Positions 16,903 through 25,248 of a DNA stretch of 64,000 nucleotides are shown one piece after another (position 1 is the first letter of the stretch; each line of letters starts with the position of its first letter). This DNA comes from UKL13-2 sp964417885. GTDB taxonomy: Bacteria > Pseudomonadota > Gammaproteobacteria > Burkholderiales > Usitatibacteraceae. Below the pieces are notes generated by a model that saw only the letters and a list, made by a program, of their open reading frames with translations, was not told where the DNA came from and did not search any database. A program made the position numbers and the translations under genes. Location of the stretch: the NCBI GenBank assembly GCA_964417885.1, contig CAYQKN010000004.1, forward strand, positions 1-64,000, in the 5' to 3' direction.

Positions 16903-17477
16903 GCGGTGTCACGGCTCCACTTGGAGACGTGCGGCGGCACGTAGTCCTGCATTCGCTGCAGCAGGGTATCGTGATTCGATTCGACGATCAGCATGTCGAA
17001 ATGGACTTCCTTGAGGAATCCCTGTTGCACCAGCTGGCGCATGAAGGCGAACAGCATTTCGTAGTAGTCATGACCATTGAGGACGGCGATTGGCTTGCTG
17101 TGGAAGCCCAGCTGGGCCCAGGTAAAGATCTCGAAAAACTCGTCCATGGTGCCGGTCCCGCCGGGCAGAACGACGAATCCGTCCGCGCGCTCCGCCATCA
17201 TCCGCTTGCGTTCGTGCATGTCGGCGACCACATGCAGTTCGGCCAGATGCGGGTGCGCGATCTCCATTTCAAGCAGCGTTTTGGGAATAATGCCGACCAC
17301 CCGGCCTCCCGCGCTCAGTGCGCCATCGGCGACCGCGCCCATCAGGCCCAGCCCGACCCCGCCGAAAATCAGCTGCACGCCGCGCTCCGCCATGGCTCGA
17401 CCGAAACGCCGGGCGATGGTGACAAAGCGCGGATCAATGCCCGCGTTGGAACCGCAATAGACGCAGATGCTCTTCAT
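16899..17477 (-). CDS. LOG family (TIGR00730) nucleotide 5'-monophosphate phosphoribohydrolase-like protein
   Basis: The 192-residue Rossmann protein matches the LOG / cytokinin-riboside phosphoribohydrolase family. The start is SICVYCGSNAGIDPRF, with FGGVGLGLMGAVADGAL, MHERKRMMAERADGFVVLPGG and the PGGxGTxxE signature as LPGGTGTMDEFFE. Members cleave the N-glycosidic bond of nucleoside monophosphates and probably act in nucleotide clean-up in bacteria. The ATG at 17477 is used because it begins the conserved sequence and overlaps the vanZ stop by 4 bp (ATGA); longer frames run into vanZ. Confidence 0.93.
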   Translation of the reverse strand: MKSICVYCGSNAGIDPRFVTIARRFGRAMAERGVQLIFGGVGLGLMGAVADGALSAGGRVVGIIPKTLLEMEIAHPHLAELHVVADMHERKRMMAERADGFVVLPGGTGTMDEFFEIFTWAQLGFHSKPIAVLNGHDYYEMLFAFMRQLVQQGFLKEVHFDMLIVESNHDTLLQRMQDYVPPHVSKWSRDTA

Positions 17478-17836
17478 CCGCGCTTTGCCGCCGCACGCCG
17501 CTGGACAGACAGCTGGATCGTCACCACCAGCCAGGCGGCGGTCACGCCGATCGCATTGGCCACCATGTCCTGCCAGTCCAAATAGCGGTAGCCGGTCAGG
17601 CCTTGTGCGAACTCGACCAGGACGCCCATCAGGATGAACAGGATGGCGAGGCCGAGGCGCGACGCGGGCTGCCGGTAACATTGGCCCCAGGCAAACATGC
17701 AGGCGAAATAGGCCAGGAAGTGGTGAGTCTTGTCGCTGCCCGGGACGCCGGACTGTGAAATCGGCAGCAGCGACAGGACCCAGATGGCGATGACGATGCC
17801 GATAGCAATGATCAGCAGCAGGCGATGGAATTTCAT
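17474..17836 (-). CDS. VanZ family membrane protein
   Basis: The 120-residue protein has four predicted membrane helices. The family pattern is SDKTHHFLAYFACMFAW (conserved D-K-x-x-H-F) and LVEFAQGLTGYRYLDWQDMVANAIG (E-x-x-Q, R-x-x-x-x-D-x-x-x-N). These mark VanZ-like proteins, named after the teicoplanin-resistance accessory protein. Most bacterial copies are unrelated to resistance and have no proven function. It is the first gene of the five-gene operon running down to 15345. Confidence 0.9.
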   Translation of the reverse strand: MKFHRLLLIIAIGIVIAIWVLSLLPISQSGVPGSDKTHHFLAYFACMFAWGQCYRQPASRLGLAILFILMGVLVEFAQGLTGYRYLDWQDMVANAIGVTAAWLVVTIQLSVQRRAAAKRG

Positions 17837-17896
17837 GCGTTCATTTTAACCGGCGCGGCAGACGCGGCTGCGTGCCTGCCGCCACGAAATGGATAC

Positions 17897-17963
17897 AAAG
17901 ATCGCCATCTGGCGCGGCTTTACAGCAGAAAATGGCCTGGAAGCCGCGCCAGTGCTGGAGTTT
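17897..17963. repeat. REP-like palindromic repeat, copy 2
   Basis: A 67-bp palindrome with inner arms CTGGCGCGGCTTTAC and GGAAGCCGCGCCAG and outer end CTGGAGTTT. It lies between the vanZ start and the lpdA stop, 6 bp after the lpdA stop, where it could protect the pdh mRNA 3' end. Confidence 0.8.
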
Positions 17964-17968
17964 GTCGA

Positions 17969-19759
17969 TTATTTTTTCTGCGGCGGGACGTCGGTGCAGA
18001 CGCCCTCGAACATTTCCGCGGCCATGCCGACCGACTCGCCCAGCGTCGGATGCGGATGGATGGTTTTGCCGATGTCGGTGGGATCGCAGTTCATCTCGAT
18101 CGCCAATGCCAGTTCGCTGATGAGGTCACCGGCATGCGTGCCGACGATGCCGCCACCGATCACCCGATGGGTCTCACTGTCGACGATCAGCTTGGTGAAG
18201 CCTTCGTCACGGCCGTTGGCAATGGCACGACCCGAGGCGGCCCACGGAAAAGTACTCTTGCCGAACTTGATGCCCTTCGATTTGCAGCTGTCTTCGGTCT
18301 CACCCACCCAGGCGACTTCCGGGTCGGTATAGGCCACGCTGGGAATGACGCGTGCATCGAAATGGGATTTCTGTCCGGCCGCCGCTTCTGCCGCGACGTG
18401 ACCTTCATGCACGGCCTTGTGCGCCAGCATCGGCTGTCCGACCACATCGCCGATGGCGAAGATGTGCGGCACATTGGTGCGCATTTCCCGATCGACCGGG
18501 ATGAATCCGCGCTCCGTGACCGCGACTCCGGCCAGTTCGGCGCTGACCTTGCGGCCGTTCGGCGCCCGGCCGACACTCATCAGCACCAGGTCATAGCGCT
18601 GCGGTTCCTTCGGCGCATTCTCACCTTCGAAGGTGACATGGATGCCGTCCGGCTTGGCTTCGACGCCGACCGTCTTTGTCTTCAGCATGATGTGGTCAAA
18701 GCGCTTCTCGTTCATCTTCTGCCAGACCTTGACGAGGTCTCGATCTGCTCCCGGCATCAGTCCGTCGAGCATTTCCACCACGTCGAGCCTTGCGCCCAGC
18801 GTCGAGTACACGGTGCCCATCTCAAGCCCGATGATGCCGCCGCCGATGACCAGCATTTTTTTCGGCACTTCCTTGAGCGCCAGTGCGCCGGTGGAATCGA
18901 CAATGCGCGGATCGTCGGGGATGAACGGCAGCCGCACCACCTGCGAGCCGGCGGCAATGATGGCCTTGTCGAAACGCACCACCTTGCGTTCGCCGGTCTT
19001 TTCCTGACCGCTGCCGGTGGTCATTTCGACCTGCAGGTGATGGGCGTCAAGAAACTGGCCGACCCCGCGCACAATGTCGACCTTGCGCATCTTGGCCATG
19101 CCGGCGAGTCCGCCGGTCAGCTTGCCGACCACCTTGTCCTTGTATTTGCGCAACCCGTCGAGCTGGATTTCCGGCTTGCCGGCAAGGATCCCGTGTGCCT
19201 CCATCTGCCGCACTTCATCGGCCACGGCGGCGACATGCAGCAGGGCCTTGGACGGGATGCAGCCAACGTTCAGGCAAACGCCACCGAGTTGGGCATAGCG
19301 TTCGACGATGACGGTCTTCATGCCCAAGTCGGCGGCGCGGAACGCGGCGGAGTAGCCGCCGGGTCCGGCGCCGAGCACCAGCATTTCGCAAGTGACGTCG
19401 ACGTTGCCTTTGTAGCTGCCGGCAGTGGCGGGCGCGGCCGCACTTGCAGCCTTCGGCGCAGTTGCCGGAACCGGTACAGCGGCAGGTACCGGCGCGGCCG
19501 GGGCGGCACTGGCGGCATCACTTGCTTCGATCAGCAGTATCACGCTGCCCATCGACACCTTGTCGCCCAGTCTCACCTTGATTTCGCGGACGATCCCCGC
19601 CTGGGAAGAAGGCACTTCCATGGTCGCCTTGTCGCTTTCCAGCGAAACGAGCGAATCCTCTTTCTTGATAACGTCGCCGGGCTTGACCAGGATTTCAATG
19701 ACGGGGATGTCGGTGAAATCACCGATGTCGGGTACTTTGACTTCTACCAGATTTGCCAC
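17969..19759 (-). CDS. lpdA: Dihydrolipoyl dehydrogenase (E3) with N-terminal lipoyl domain
   Basis: The 596-residue protein combines a lipoyl domain (residues 1-75; lipoylated K44 in ESDKATMEVP), an Ala/Pro linker (about 76-115) and a complete E3 flavoprotein. The FAD motif is LVLGAGPGGYSAAFRAADLG, the redox disulfide CLNVGCIPSK (around residues 160-166), the NAD motif VIGGGIIGLEMG, and the C-terminal catalytic HPHPTLGES. It reoxidises dihydrolipoyl groups of the pyruvate dehydrogenase complex. It starts with GTG after GAGGAG. Its lipoyl domain is nearly identical to that of the adjacent aceF. E3 with its own lipoyl domain is known in Neisseria and other betaproteobacteria. Confidence 0.96.
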   Translation of the reverse strand: MANLVEVKVPDIGDFTDIPVIEILVKPGDVIKKEDSLVSLESDKATMEVPSSQAGIVREIKVRLGDKVSMGSVILLIEASDAASAAPAAPVPAAVPVPATAPKAASAAAPATAGSYKGNVDVTCEMLVLGAGPGGYSAAFRAADLGMKTVIVERYAQLGGVCLNVGCIPSKALLHVAAVADEVRQMEAHGILAGKPEIQLDGLRKYKDKVVGKLTGGLAGMAKMRKVDIVRGVGQFLDAHHLQVEMTTGSGQEKTGERKVVRFDKAIIAAGSQVVRLPFIPDDPRIVDSTGALALKEVPKKMLVIGGGIIGLEMGTVYSTLGARLDVVEMLDGLMPGADRDLVKVWQKMNEKRFDHIMLKTKTVGVEAKPDGIHVTFEGENAPKEPQRYDLVLMSVGRAPNGRKVSAELAGVAVTERGFIPVDREMRTNVPHIFAIGDVVGQPMLAHKAVHEGHVAAEAAAGQKSHFDARVIPSVAYTDPEVAWVGETEDSCKSKGIKFGKSTFPWAASGRAIANGRDEGFTKLIVDSETHRVIGGGIVGTHAGDLISELALAIEMNCDPTDIGKTIHPHPTLGESVGMAAEMFEGVCTDVPPQKK

Positions 19760-19852
19760 GCAAATACTCCTCGGTTTTCTGTTTTTGTCCTGCGTTCGCA
19801 GCTAGACCAGTGATGCCGGCCGGGGATTGGTTTGTACCATTGGCCGGATCGG

Positions 19853-21160
19853 TCAGAGCACGAGTTTTCGGATGTCGGTCATCAGCCCGGCCAGGTAGGT
19901 GGAGAAACGCGCGCCGGCAGCGCCATCGATGACGCGATGGTCATAGGACAGCGACAGCGGCAGGATCAGGCGCGGCTCGAATTCCTTGCCGTTCCAGATC
20001 GGTTTCATCGACGCTCTCGACACGCCCAGAATGGCCACCTCCGGGGCGTTAATGATCGGCGTGAAGAAGGTGCCGCCGATGCCTCCCAGCGAGGAAATCG
20101 AGAAGCAGCCGCCGGACATCTCGGCCGGGGACAGCTTGCCCTCCCTCGCCTTGGCGGAAAGCTCGGTCATTTCCTTGCCAATCTCCAGTACCGATTTGCG
20201 GTCGGCGTTCTTGATGACCGGTACCACCAGGCCGTTCGGCGTATCAGCCGCAAAGCCGATGTTGAAGTACTTTTTCAGGATCAGGTTTTCACCGCCCGGT
20301 TCCAGTGACGCATTGAACTCGGGGAATTTTTTCAGCGCCGCGACGCTGGCCTTGATCAGGAACGCCAGCATCGTCACCTTGACGCCGGACTTGGCGTTTT
20401 CCTCGTTGGTCTTGACGCGAAATGCCTCGACCTCGGTGATATCGGCTTCGTCCTGCTGGGTGACATGCGGGATCATCACCCAGTTGCGGGCGAGGTTGTT
20501 GCCGGAAAGCTTCTTGATGCGCGACAGTGCGCGCTTTTCAATGTCGCCGAACTTGGTGAAATCGACCGGCGGCATTTCCGGGAAGGCGAACGCGCCGCCG
20601 GCCGCGGCAGAACCCTTCGGTTTGGCCAATTCCGCTTTTACAAAGCCCTGCACATCTTCCCGGGTGATGCGGCCCTTGGGAGCGGTGCCCTTGACCTTGG
20701 ACAGGTCGACGCCCAGTTCACGGGCAAATGCGCGAATGGACGGGCTGGCGTGTACACCCGCCGAAATCGGCTGCGAAACCTCCTGGGCACCGATCGTGGC
20801 CGCGGCAGCCACCGGCACCGGCTTGGGCGCCGGCGCATCAGCTGGCGGCGCGACGGCCGCAGCCTGTACCGGAGCCGGTTTTTCGGCAACGCTGGCGGCT
20901 GCTACGGATGCCGTCCCGACAGACTCCTCGAGCACCAGCACCGGGCTGCCCATGGAAACCTTGTCGCCCAGCGCTACCTTGATTTCCTTGACGATACCGG
21001 CGTGCGATGACGGGACCTCCATGGTTGCCTTGTCACTTTCAAGCGAGACCAGCGAATCTTCCTTCTTGATCGTATCGCCGACCTTGACCAGGATTTCAAT
21101 CACCGGGATATCGGTGAAATCGCCGATATCGGGAACTTTGACTTCAACGAGATTTGCCAC
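19853..21160 (-). CDS. aceF: Pyruvate dehydrogenase E2, dihydrolipoamide acetyltransferase
   Basis: The 435-residue E2 has one lipoyl domain (residues 1-75, K44 in ESDKATMEVP), an Ala/Pro-rich linker, and a peripheral-subunit-binding domain (HASPSIRAFARELGVDLSKV and TAPKGRITREDV). The catalytic core ends with SYDHRVIDGAAGARF, which holds the active-site His and Asp. It moves acetyl groups to CoA in the pyruvate dehydrogenase complex. The start is GTG at 21160, preceded by AAGGAG; longer readings from upstream ATGs run into the aceE end. E. coli AceF has three lipoyl domains, here only one, with another on LpdA. Confidence 0.96.
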   Translation of the reverse strand: MANLVEVKVPDIGDFTDIPVIEILVKVGDTIKKEDSLVSLESDKATMEVPSSHAGIVKEIKVALGDKVSMGSPVLVLEESVGTASVAAASVAEKPAPVQAAAVAPPADAPAPKPVPVAAAATIGAQEVSQPISAGVHASPSIRAFARELGVDLSKVKGTAPKGRITREDVQGFVKAELAKPKGSAAAGGAFAFPEMPPVDFTKFGDIEKRALSRIKKLSGNNLARNWVMIPHVTQQDEADITEVEAFRVKTNEENAKSGVKVTMLAFLIKASVAALKKFPEFNASLEPGGENLILKKYFNIGFAADTPNGLVVPVIKNADRKSVLEIGKEMTELSAKAREGKLSPAEMSGGCFSISSLGGIGGTFFTPIINAPEVAILGVSRASMKPIWNGKEFEPRLILPLSLSYDHRVIDGAAGARFSTYLAGLMTDIRKLVL

Positions 21161-21203
21161 GCAGCTTCTCCTTCTGGTTCTTATTGTCGCGTCGGATGTG
21201 TTC

Positions 21204-23876
21204 TCAGACCGTCCATGGCGCGGGCGCCGACGTGTCGATGCCGTACTTCCTGATCGCCTCGGACACCACCTTGGCCTGCACCTGGCCATCGTCTGCCAGT
21301 GCCTTGAGCGCCGCGATCACCACGTAGTAGCGATTGACCTCAAAGAACTTGCGCAGTTGCTTGCGCGTATCCGAGCGGCCGAAACCGTCGGTACCCAGGA
21401 CGGTGAACTTGCGGTCGTTGATGTAGGGGCGAATCTGATCCGCGAAGCTGCGCATGTAGTCGGTGGATGCGATCGCCGGGCCTTTGCGGCCCTTGAGCAG
21501 TTGCGCCACGTGCGAAAGTTGCGGCGTCGCTTCCGGGTGCAGCAGGTTGGCACGCTCGGCCGCCATCCCGTCGCGACGCAGTTCGTTAAAGGAGGTGCAA
21601 CTCCAGATATCGGAGGCAACGCCCCAATCAAGTTCAAGCAACTCGGCGGCAGCGATCACTTCGCGGAAGATGGTGCCGGAGCCCATCAGCTGGACCCGGG
21701 GCTTTTTCGCGTCCTGACCTTCGCGGAACAGGTACATGCCCTTGAGAATATTCGCTTCCGCACCCTTGGGCATGGCGGGATGGCTGTAATTCTCGTTCAT
21801 CACGGTGATGTAGTAGTAGACCGGCTCCATCTTTTCGTACATCCGCTTCAGGCCGTCGTGAAGGATGACGGCGAGCTCGTAGCTGAATGTCGGATCGTAG
21901 GAGATGCAGTTCGGGATGGTGGCTGCCATCAGGTGGCTGTGACCGTCCTCGTGTTGCAGGCCTTCGCCATTGAGCGTGGTGCGACCGGAGGTGCCGCCAA
22001 GCAGGAAGCCGCGTGCCTGCATGTCGCCTGCCGCCCAGGCCAGGTCGCCGATGCGCTGGAAGCCGAACATCGAGTAGAAAATGTAGAACGGGATCATGTG
22101 CTGGCCATGATTGGCATAACTGGTGCCGGCTGCCATCCATGAGCAGAACGCCCCGGCCTCGTTGATGCCTTCCTGCAGAATCTGGCCGGCCTTGTCTTCC
22201 TTGTAGAACATCAGCTCGCCGGAGTCGACCGGCTCATATAGCTGGCCGAGCGAGGAGTAGATGCCGAGCTGGCGAAACAGGCCTTCCATGCCGAAGGTCC
22301 GTGATTCGTCGGCAACGATCGGTACCAGGCGGGGGCCAAGCTCCTTGTCGCGGGTCAGGGCGGTGAACGCACGCACAAAGGCCATGGTGGTCGAGATCTC
22401 GCGCTCCTCGGTGCTTTTCAGCAGCGGCTCGAACAGCGAAAGATCCGGCACCTTCAGCGGCGGGATGTTTGGATGCCGTATCGGCAATGAACCACCGAGT
22501 CTTTCGCGTGCCGCCTTGAGATAGCGAATTTCCGGGCTGTCTTCCGGCGGGCGGTAGAACGGCGTTTCGCCGATGACGTCGTCACTCACCGGCACATTGA
22601 ATCGGTCGCGGAATTGTTTCAGCGAGCCGATGTCCATCTTTTTCTGCTGATGGGTGGCCATCTGGCCTTCACCGGATTTGCCCATGCCGAATCCCTTGAC
22701 GGTCTTGGCGAGGATCACGGTCGGCTGCCCCTTGTGCGCGACTGCCGATGCATAGGCGGCGTAGATCTTGTATGGGTCGTGCCCGCCACGGTTGAGGCGC
22801 CAAATATCCTCGTCCGACATGGTCGATACCATTTTTTCCAGCTCGGGATACTTGCCGAAAAAGTGCTTGCGGACGTAGGCGCCGTCGCGCGCCTTGTAGT
22901 TCTGGTATTCGCCGTCCACCGCCTCCATCATCCGGCGTTGGAGCAGGCCATCGTGGTCGCGTGCAAGCAGCGGGTCCCAGTAGCGGCCCCAGATCACTTT
23001 CAGCACGTTCCAGCCGGAGCCGCGGAAATCAGCCTCCAGTTCCTGGATGATTTTGCCGTTGCCTCGCACCGGACCGTCAAGCCGCTGCAGGTTGCAGTTG
23101 ACGACGAAAATCAGATTGTCGAGGCCCTCACGCGTGGCCAGGGCAATGGCGCCGAGCGATTCCGGTTCGTCCATTTCACCGTCACCCATGAATGCCCAGA
23201 CTTTGCGGCCCTCGGTATTGACGATCCCGCGGTTATGCAGGTATTTCATGAAACGTGCCTGGTAAATGGCCTGCAGCGGGCCAAGTCCCATCGATACGGT
23301 CGGAAACTGCCAGAAATCGGGCATCAGCCATGGATGCGGGTAGCTGGTTATGCCTTTGCCGTCGACGTCTCGGCGGAAATTTTCAAGCTGTTCCTCGGTC
23401 AGGCGGCCCTCCAGAAATGCGCGCGCGTAGACGCCGGGAGAAGAGTGCCCCTGGATGAACACCAGGTCGCCGCCATGGGTGGCGGAAGGCGCGTGCCAGA
23501 AATGGTCGAAGCCGATGTCATAGAGGTTGGCAGCGGACTGGAAGCTGGCGATATGCCCGCCCAGGTCGGAACCCTCCTTGTTTGCGCGCAGCACCATGGC
23601 AATCGCATTCCAGCGGATCAGCGAACGGATGCGGTGTTCAATTTCCTGGTCGCCGGGCAGGAGCTCCTCGGCATGCGGCGGGATGGAATTGATGTACGCC
23701 GTGTTGGCAGAATACGGCAGGTGCGCGCCGGATCGGCGCGCCTTGTCGACCAATTGCTCAAGCAGGAAATGCGCACGTTCCGGACCGCCGGTGTCGAGTA
23801 CCCCGTCCAATGCCTCGAGCCACTCGCGTGTCTCTTGCGGATCCATGTCGTTTTCAAGGAATGCAGGGCGATCCAT
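21204..23876 (-). CDS. aceE: Pyruvate dehydrogenase E1 component, homodimeric type
   Basis: The 890-residue protein is the single-chain E1 of Gram-negative PDH. It contains the thiamine diphosphate motif MGDGEMDEPESLGAI..NCNLQRLDGPV, the early HFWHAPSATHGGDLVFIQGH segment and FGRSDTRKQLRKFFEV near the C-terminus. Length equals E. coli AceE (887). It decarboxylates pyruvate and acetylates the lipoyl domains of E2. The start has GGAG 7 bases upstream. It is first in the aceE-aceF-lpdA operon; the gaps are 43 and 93 bp. Confidence 0.98.
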   Translation of the reverse strand: MDRPAFLENDMDPQETREWLEALDGVLDTGGPERAHFLLEQLVDKARRSGAHLPYSANTAYINSIPPHAEELLPGDQEIEHRIRSLIRWNAIAMVLRANKEGSDLGGHIASFQSAANLYDIGFDHFWHAPSATHGGDLVFIQGHSSPGVYARAFLEGRLTEEQLENFRRDVDGKGITSYPHPWLMPDFWQFPTVSMGLGPLQAIYQARFMKYLHNRGIVNTEGRKVWAFMGDGEMDEPESLGAIALATREGLDNLIFVVNCNLQRLDGPVRGNGKIIQELEADFRGSGWNVLKVIWGRYWDPLLARDHDGLLQRRMMEAVDGEYQNYKARDGAYVRKHFFGKYPELEKMVSTMSDEDIWRLNRGGHDPYKIYAAYASAVAHKGQPTVILAKTVKGFGMGKSGEGQMATHQQKKMDIGSLKQFRDRFNVPVSDDVIGETPFYRPPEDSPEIRYLKAARERLGGSLPIRHPNIPPLKVPDLSLFEPLLKSTEEREISTTMAFVRAFTALTRDKELGPRLVPIVADESRTFGMEGLFRQLGIYSSLGQLYEPVDSGELMFYKEDKAGQILQEGINEAGAFCSWMAAGTSYANHGQHMIPFYIFYSMFGFQRIGDLAWAAGDMQARGFLLGGTSGRTTLNGEGLQHEDGHSHLMAATIPNCISYDPTFSYELAVILHDGLKRMYEKMEPVYYYITVMNENYSHPAMPKGAEANILKGMYLFREGQDAKKPRVQLMGSGTIFREVIAAAELLELDWGVASDIWSCTSFNELRRDGMAAERANLLHPEATPQLSHVAQLLKGRKGPAIASTDYMRSFADQIRPYINDRKFTVLGTDGFGRSDTRKQLRKFFEVNRYYVVIAALKALADDGQVQAKVVSEAIRKYGIDTSAPAPWTV

Positions 23877-24136
23877 GAAAAAACTCCTCTTTTGGTTTAT
23901 TGATCTGGTTTTTTTGGCTGTTCGCTATTAGACCCGATTGCCCAAACAAGTGCCAAGCGAGCGGCGGAAAAGGTGCTTGTCCGCAGGCAATGAAATGGAT
24001 TGCCAGCGTGTTTGGGTCTCCGCCGGCGCGGATGGCAATGGACGGTCGTTTTCACACCGGCTGGAAAGCCGCAGGGCGTCCCGTCCAGCGAGTTGGCCCC
24101 AGGACGTCCAATTCAATGTGCCGCGCGTTTTTCTTC

Positions 24137-24165
24137 TTGAAAAATCAGGCACATTGCGCTATTTT
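24137..24165 (+). promoter_or_regulatory. Candidate sigma-70 promoter for the PP2C-FHA cluster
   Basis: TTGAAA at 24137-24142 and TATTTT at 24160-24165 are separated by exactly 17 bases, and AT-rich DNA follows. It points toward the PP2C gene, giving a 5' leader of about 185 bases. This is a consensus match only. Confidence 0.4.
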
Positions 24166-24177
24166 TGGAAGTGTTTC

Positions 24178-24218
24178 CTAAATAGTTTTTTTAAGTTATT
24201 ATAAATCCGGCTATTTAG
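24178..24218. promoter_or_regulatory. Inverted repeat CTAAATAG / CTATTTAG in PP2C leader
   Basis: Perfect 8-bp arms at 24178-24185 and 24211-24218 flank a 25-base AT-rich loop. It lies just downstream of the candidate promoter. It could be a regulator site or an RNA hairpin in the leader. Confidence 0.35.
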
Positions 24219-24355
24219 GTCGCCACAGGCTGTCTGCTGACTGCGAGATGCGGGGTGACGCGCGGTCATGGTCTTGTGCGAAATCTTGCAGGTTGAACAG
24301 CTTCGGCCCAAGCTATCGAAGTGTCAAAAAGACAAATTGGGTGTTGGGAGGATAT

Positions 24356-25180
24356 GTGGCGCTGACAGATGCCTTGCAAATAGTGAGCATCACCGACCCC
24401 GGCAGAGTCCGTGGTCACAATGAGGACTGTGTCGAGTCCAGGCCTGAGCTCGGCATTGTTGTGCTGGCCGACGGTATGGGTGGATATAACGCCGGGGAAG
24501 TGGCGAGCGGCATGGCGACCTCGCTGATTGCGTCGGGCCTGTCCCAGACCTGGACCAAGGAAGTGCTCGGCAAGCTTGATCGCGCGGCCGCAATGTCGCT
24601 GTCGCAGGAAGTGCTGCAGACCCAGGTTGGCAAGGCAAACACGGCAATCTATGAGGCAGCGCAAAAGGATCCGCAATGCGCCGGCATGGGTACCACGCTG
24701 GTGGCTTGCGTGTTCTTCGACAATTTTCTGACGGTCGGGCACATCGGTGACTCGCGCCTGTACCGGATGCGCAACGATGCGCTTGAACAGGTAACCCGCG
24801 ACCACTCGTTGCTGCAGGAGCAAATTGATTCCGGTTTGATCACCAAGGAAGACGCCAGGTCCTCACATAACAAGAACCTGGTGACCAGAGCTCTCGGCAT
24901 CGATCCCGAGGTGGACGCGGAAATCCACTCGTACGACGTTGAAGAGGGTGACATTTACCTGCTTTGTTCGGACGGTCTGAACGACATGATCGAGGATGAC
25001 GAGATCCAGATGACGCTTATCGCGTTGCGGTCGAATCTCGATTTGACGGCGCAGCAGTTGGTCCAGGCGGCAAACGATGCCGGCGGACGGGATAATGTTT
25101 CGGTGATGCTGGTGAAAGTGTTGAAAAATTATGGCGTTGAGCGTGGGTTTTGGGCCCGCATCAAGGCGTGGTTCAATTAG
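24356..25180 (+). CDS. PP2C-family serine/threonine phosphatase
   Basis: The 274-residue protein has all bacterial PP2C motifs: RVRGHNEDCVES, VVLADGMGGYNAGEVAS (metal Asp), GMGTTLVACVF, VGHIGDSRLYR, CSDGLNDMIEDDE and AGGRDNVSVMLV. It removes phosphate from Ser/Thr residues using Mn/Mg. It is cytosolic, with a short basic tail (ERGFWARIKAWFN). I use the GTG at 24356, which has GGGAGG four bases upstream; earlier in-frame codons add residues unlike the family. It is the first gene of the cluster with the FHA protein (68 bp away). No Ser/Thr kinase is in the window, so its partner kinase is elsewhere. Confidence 0.93.
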   Translation: MALTDALQIVSITDPGRVRGHNEDCVESRPELGIVVLADGMGGYNAGEVASGMATSLIASGLSQTWTKEVLGKLDRAAAMSLSQEVLQTQVGKANTAIYEAAQKDPQCAGMGTTLVACVFFDNFLTVGHIGDSRLYRMRNDALEQVTRDHSLLQEQIDSGLITKEDARSSHNKNLVTRALGIDPEVDAEIHSYDVEEGDIYLLCSDGLNDMIEDDEIQMTLIALRSNLDLTAQQLVQAANDAGGRDNVSVMLVKVLKNYGVERGFWARIKAWFN

Positions 25181-25248
25181 AGTCCGTTGCGCGGTTCACA
25201 ACCGGTATTCAAAACCGTATTTGAAGTATTTTTCTTAGGGTTAAGGCT

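Larger units (their letters stand above)
23877..24355. other. Divergent intergenic region (aceE / PP2C cluster)
   Basis: This 479-bp gap separates divergent operons. It holds the candidate promoter at 24137-24165, an inverted repeat at 24178-24218 and an AT-rich stretch around 24165-24215. The segment 24055-24072 (CACCGGCTGGAAAGCCGC) recurs in part near 54347. No convincing open frame was seen. The aceE promoter must also lie here, but no good match was found. Confidence 0.6.

Noticed and set aside
17825..19813. Plus-strand 662-codon open frame opposite lpdA
   Set aside because: It is antisense to the certain lpdA gene and its translation resembles no protein; it is a GC-rich shadow.
19986..22142. 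Plus-strand 718-codon open frame opposite aceF and aceE
   Set aside because: It crosses two certain genes on the other strand and shows a serine/alanine-rich shadow pattern.
24150..24162. Sigma-54 promoter upstream of the PP2C gene (GGCACATTGC)
   Set aside because: The GG and GC elements are two bases too close; the sigma-70-type match is better.
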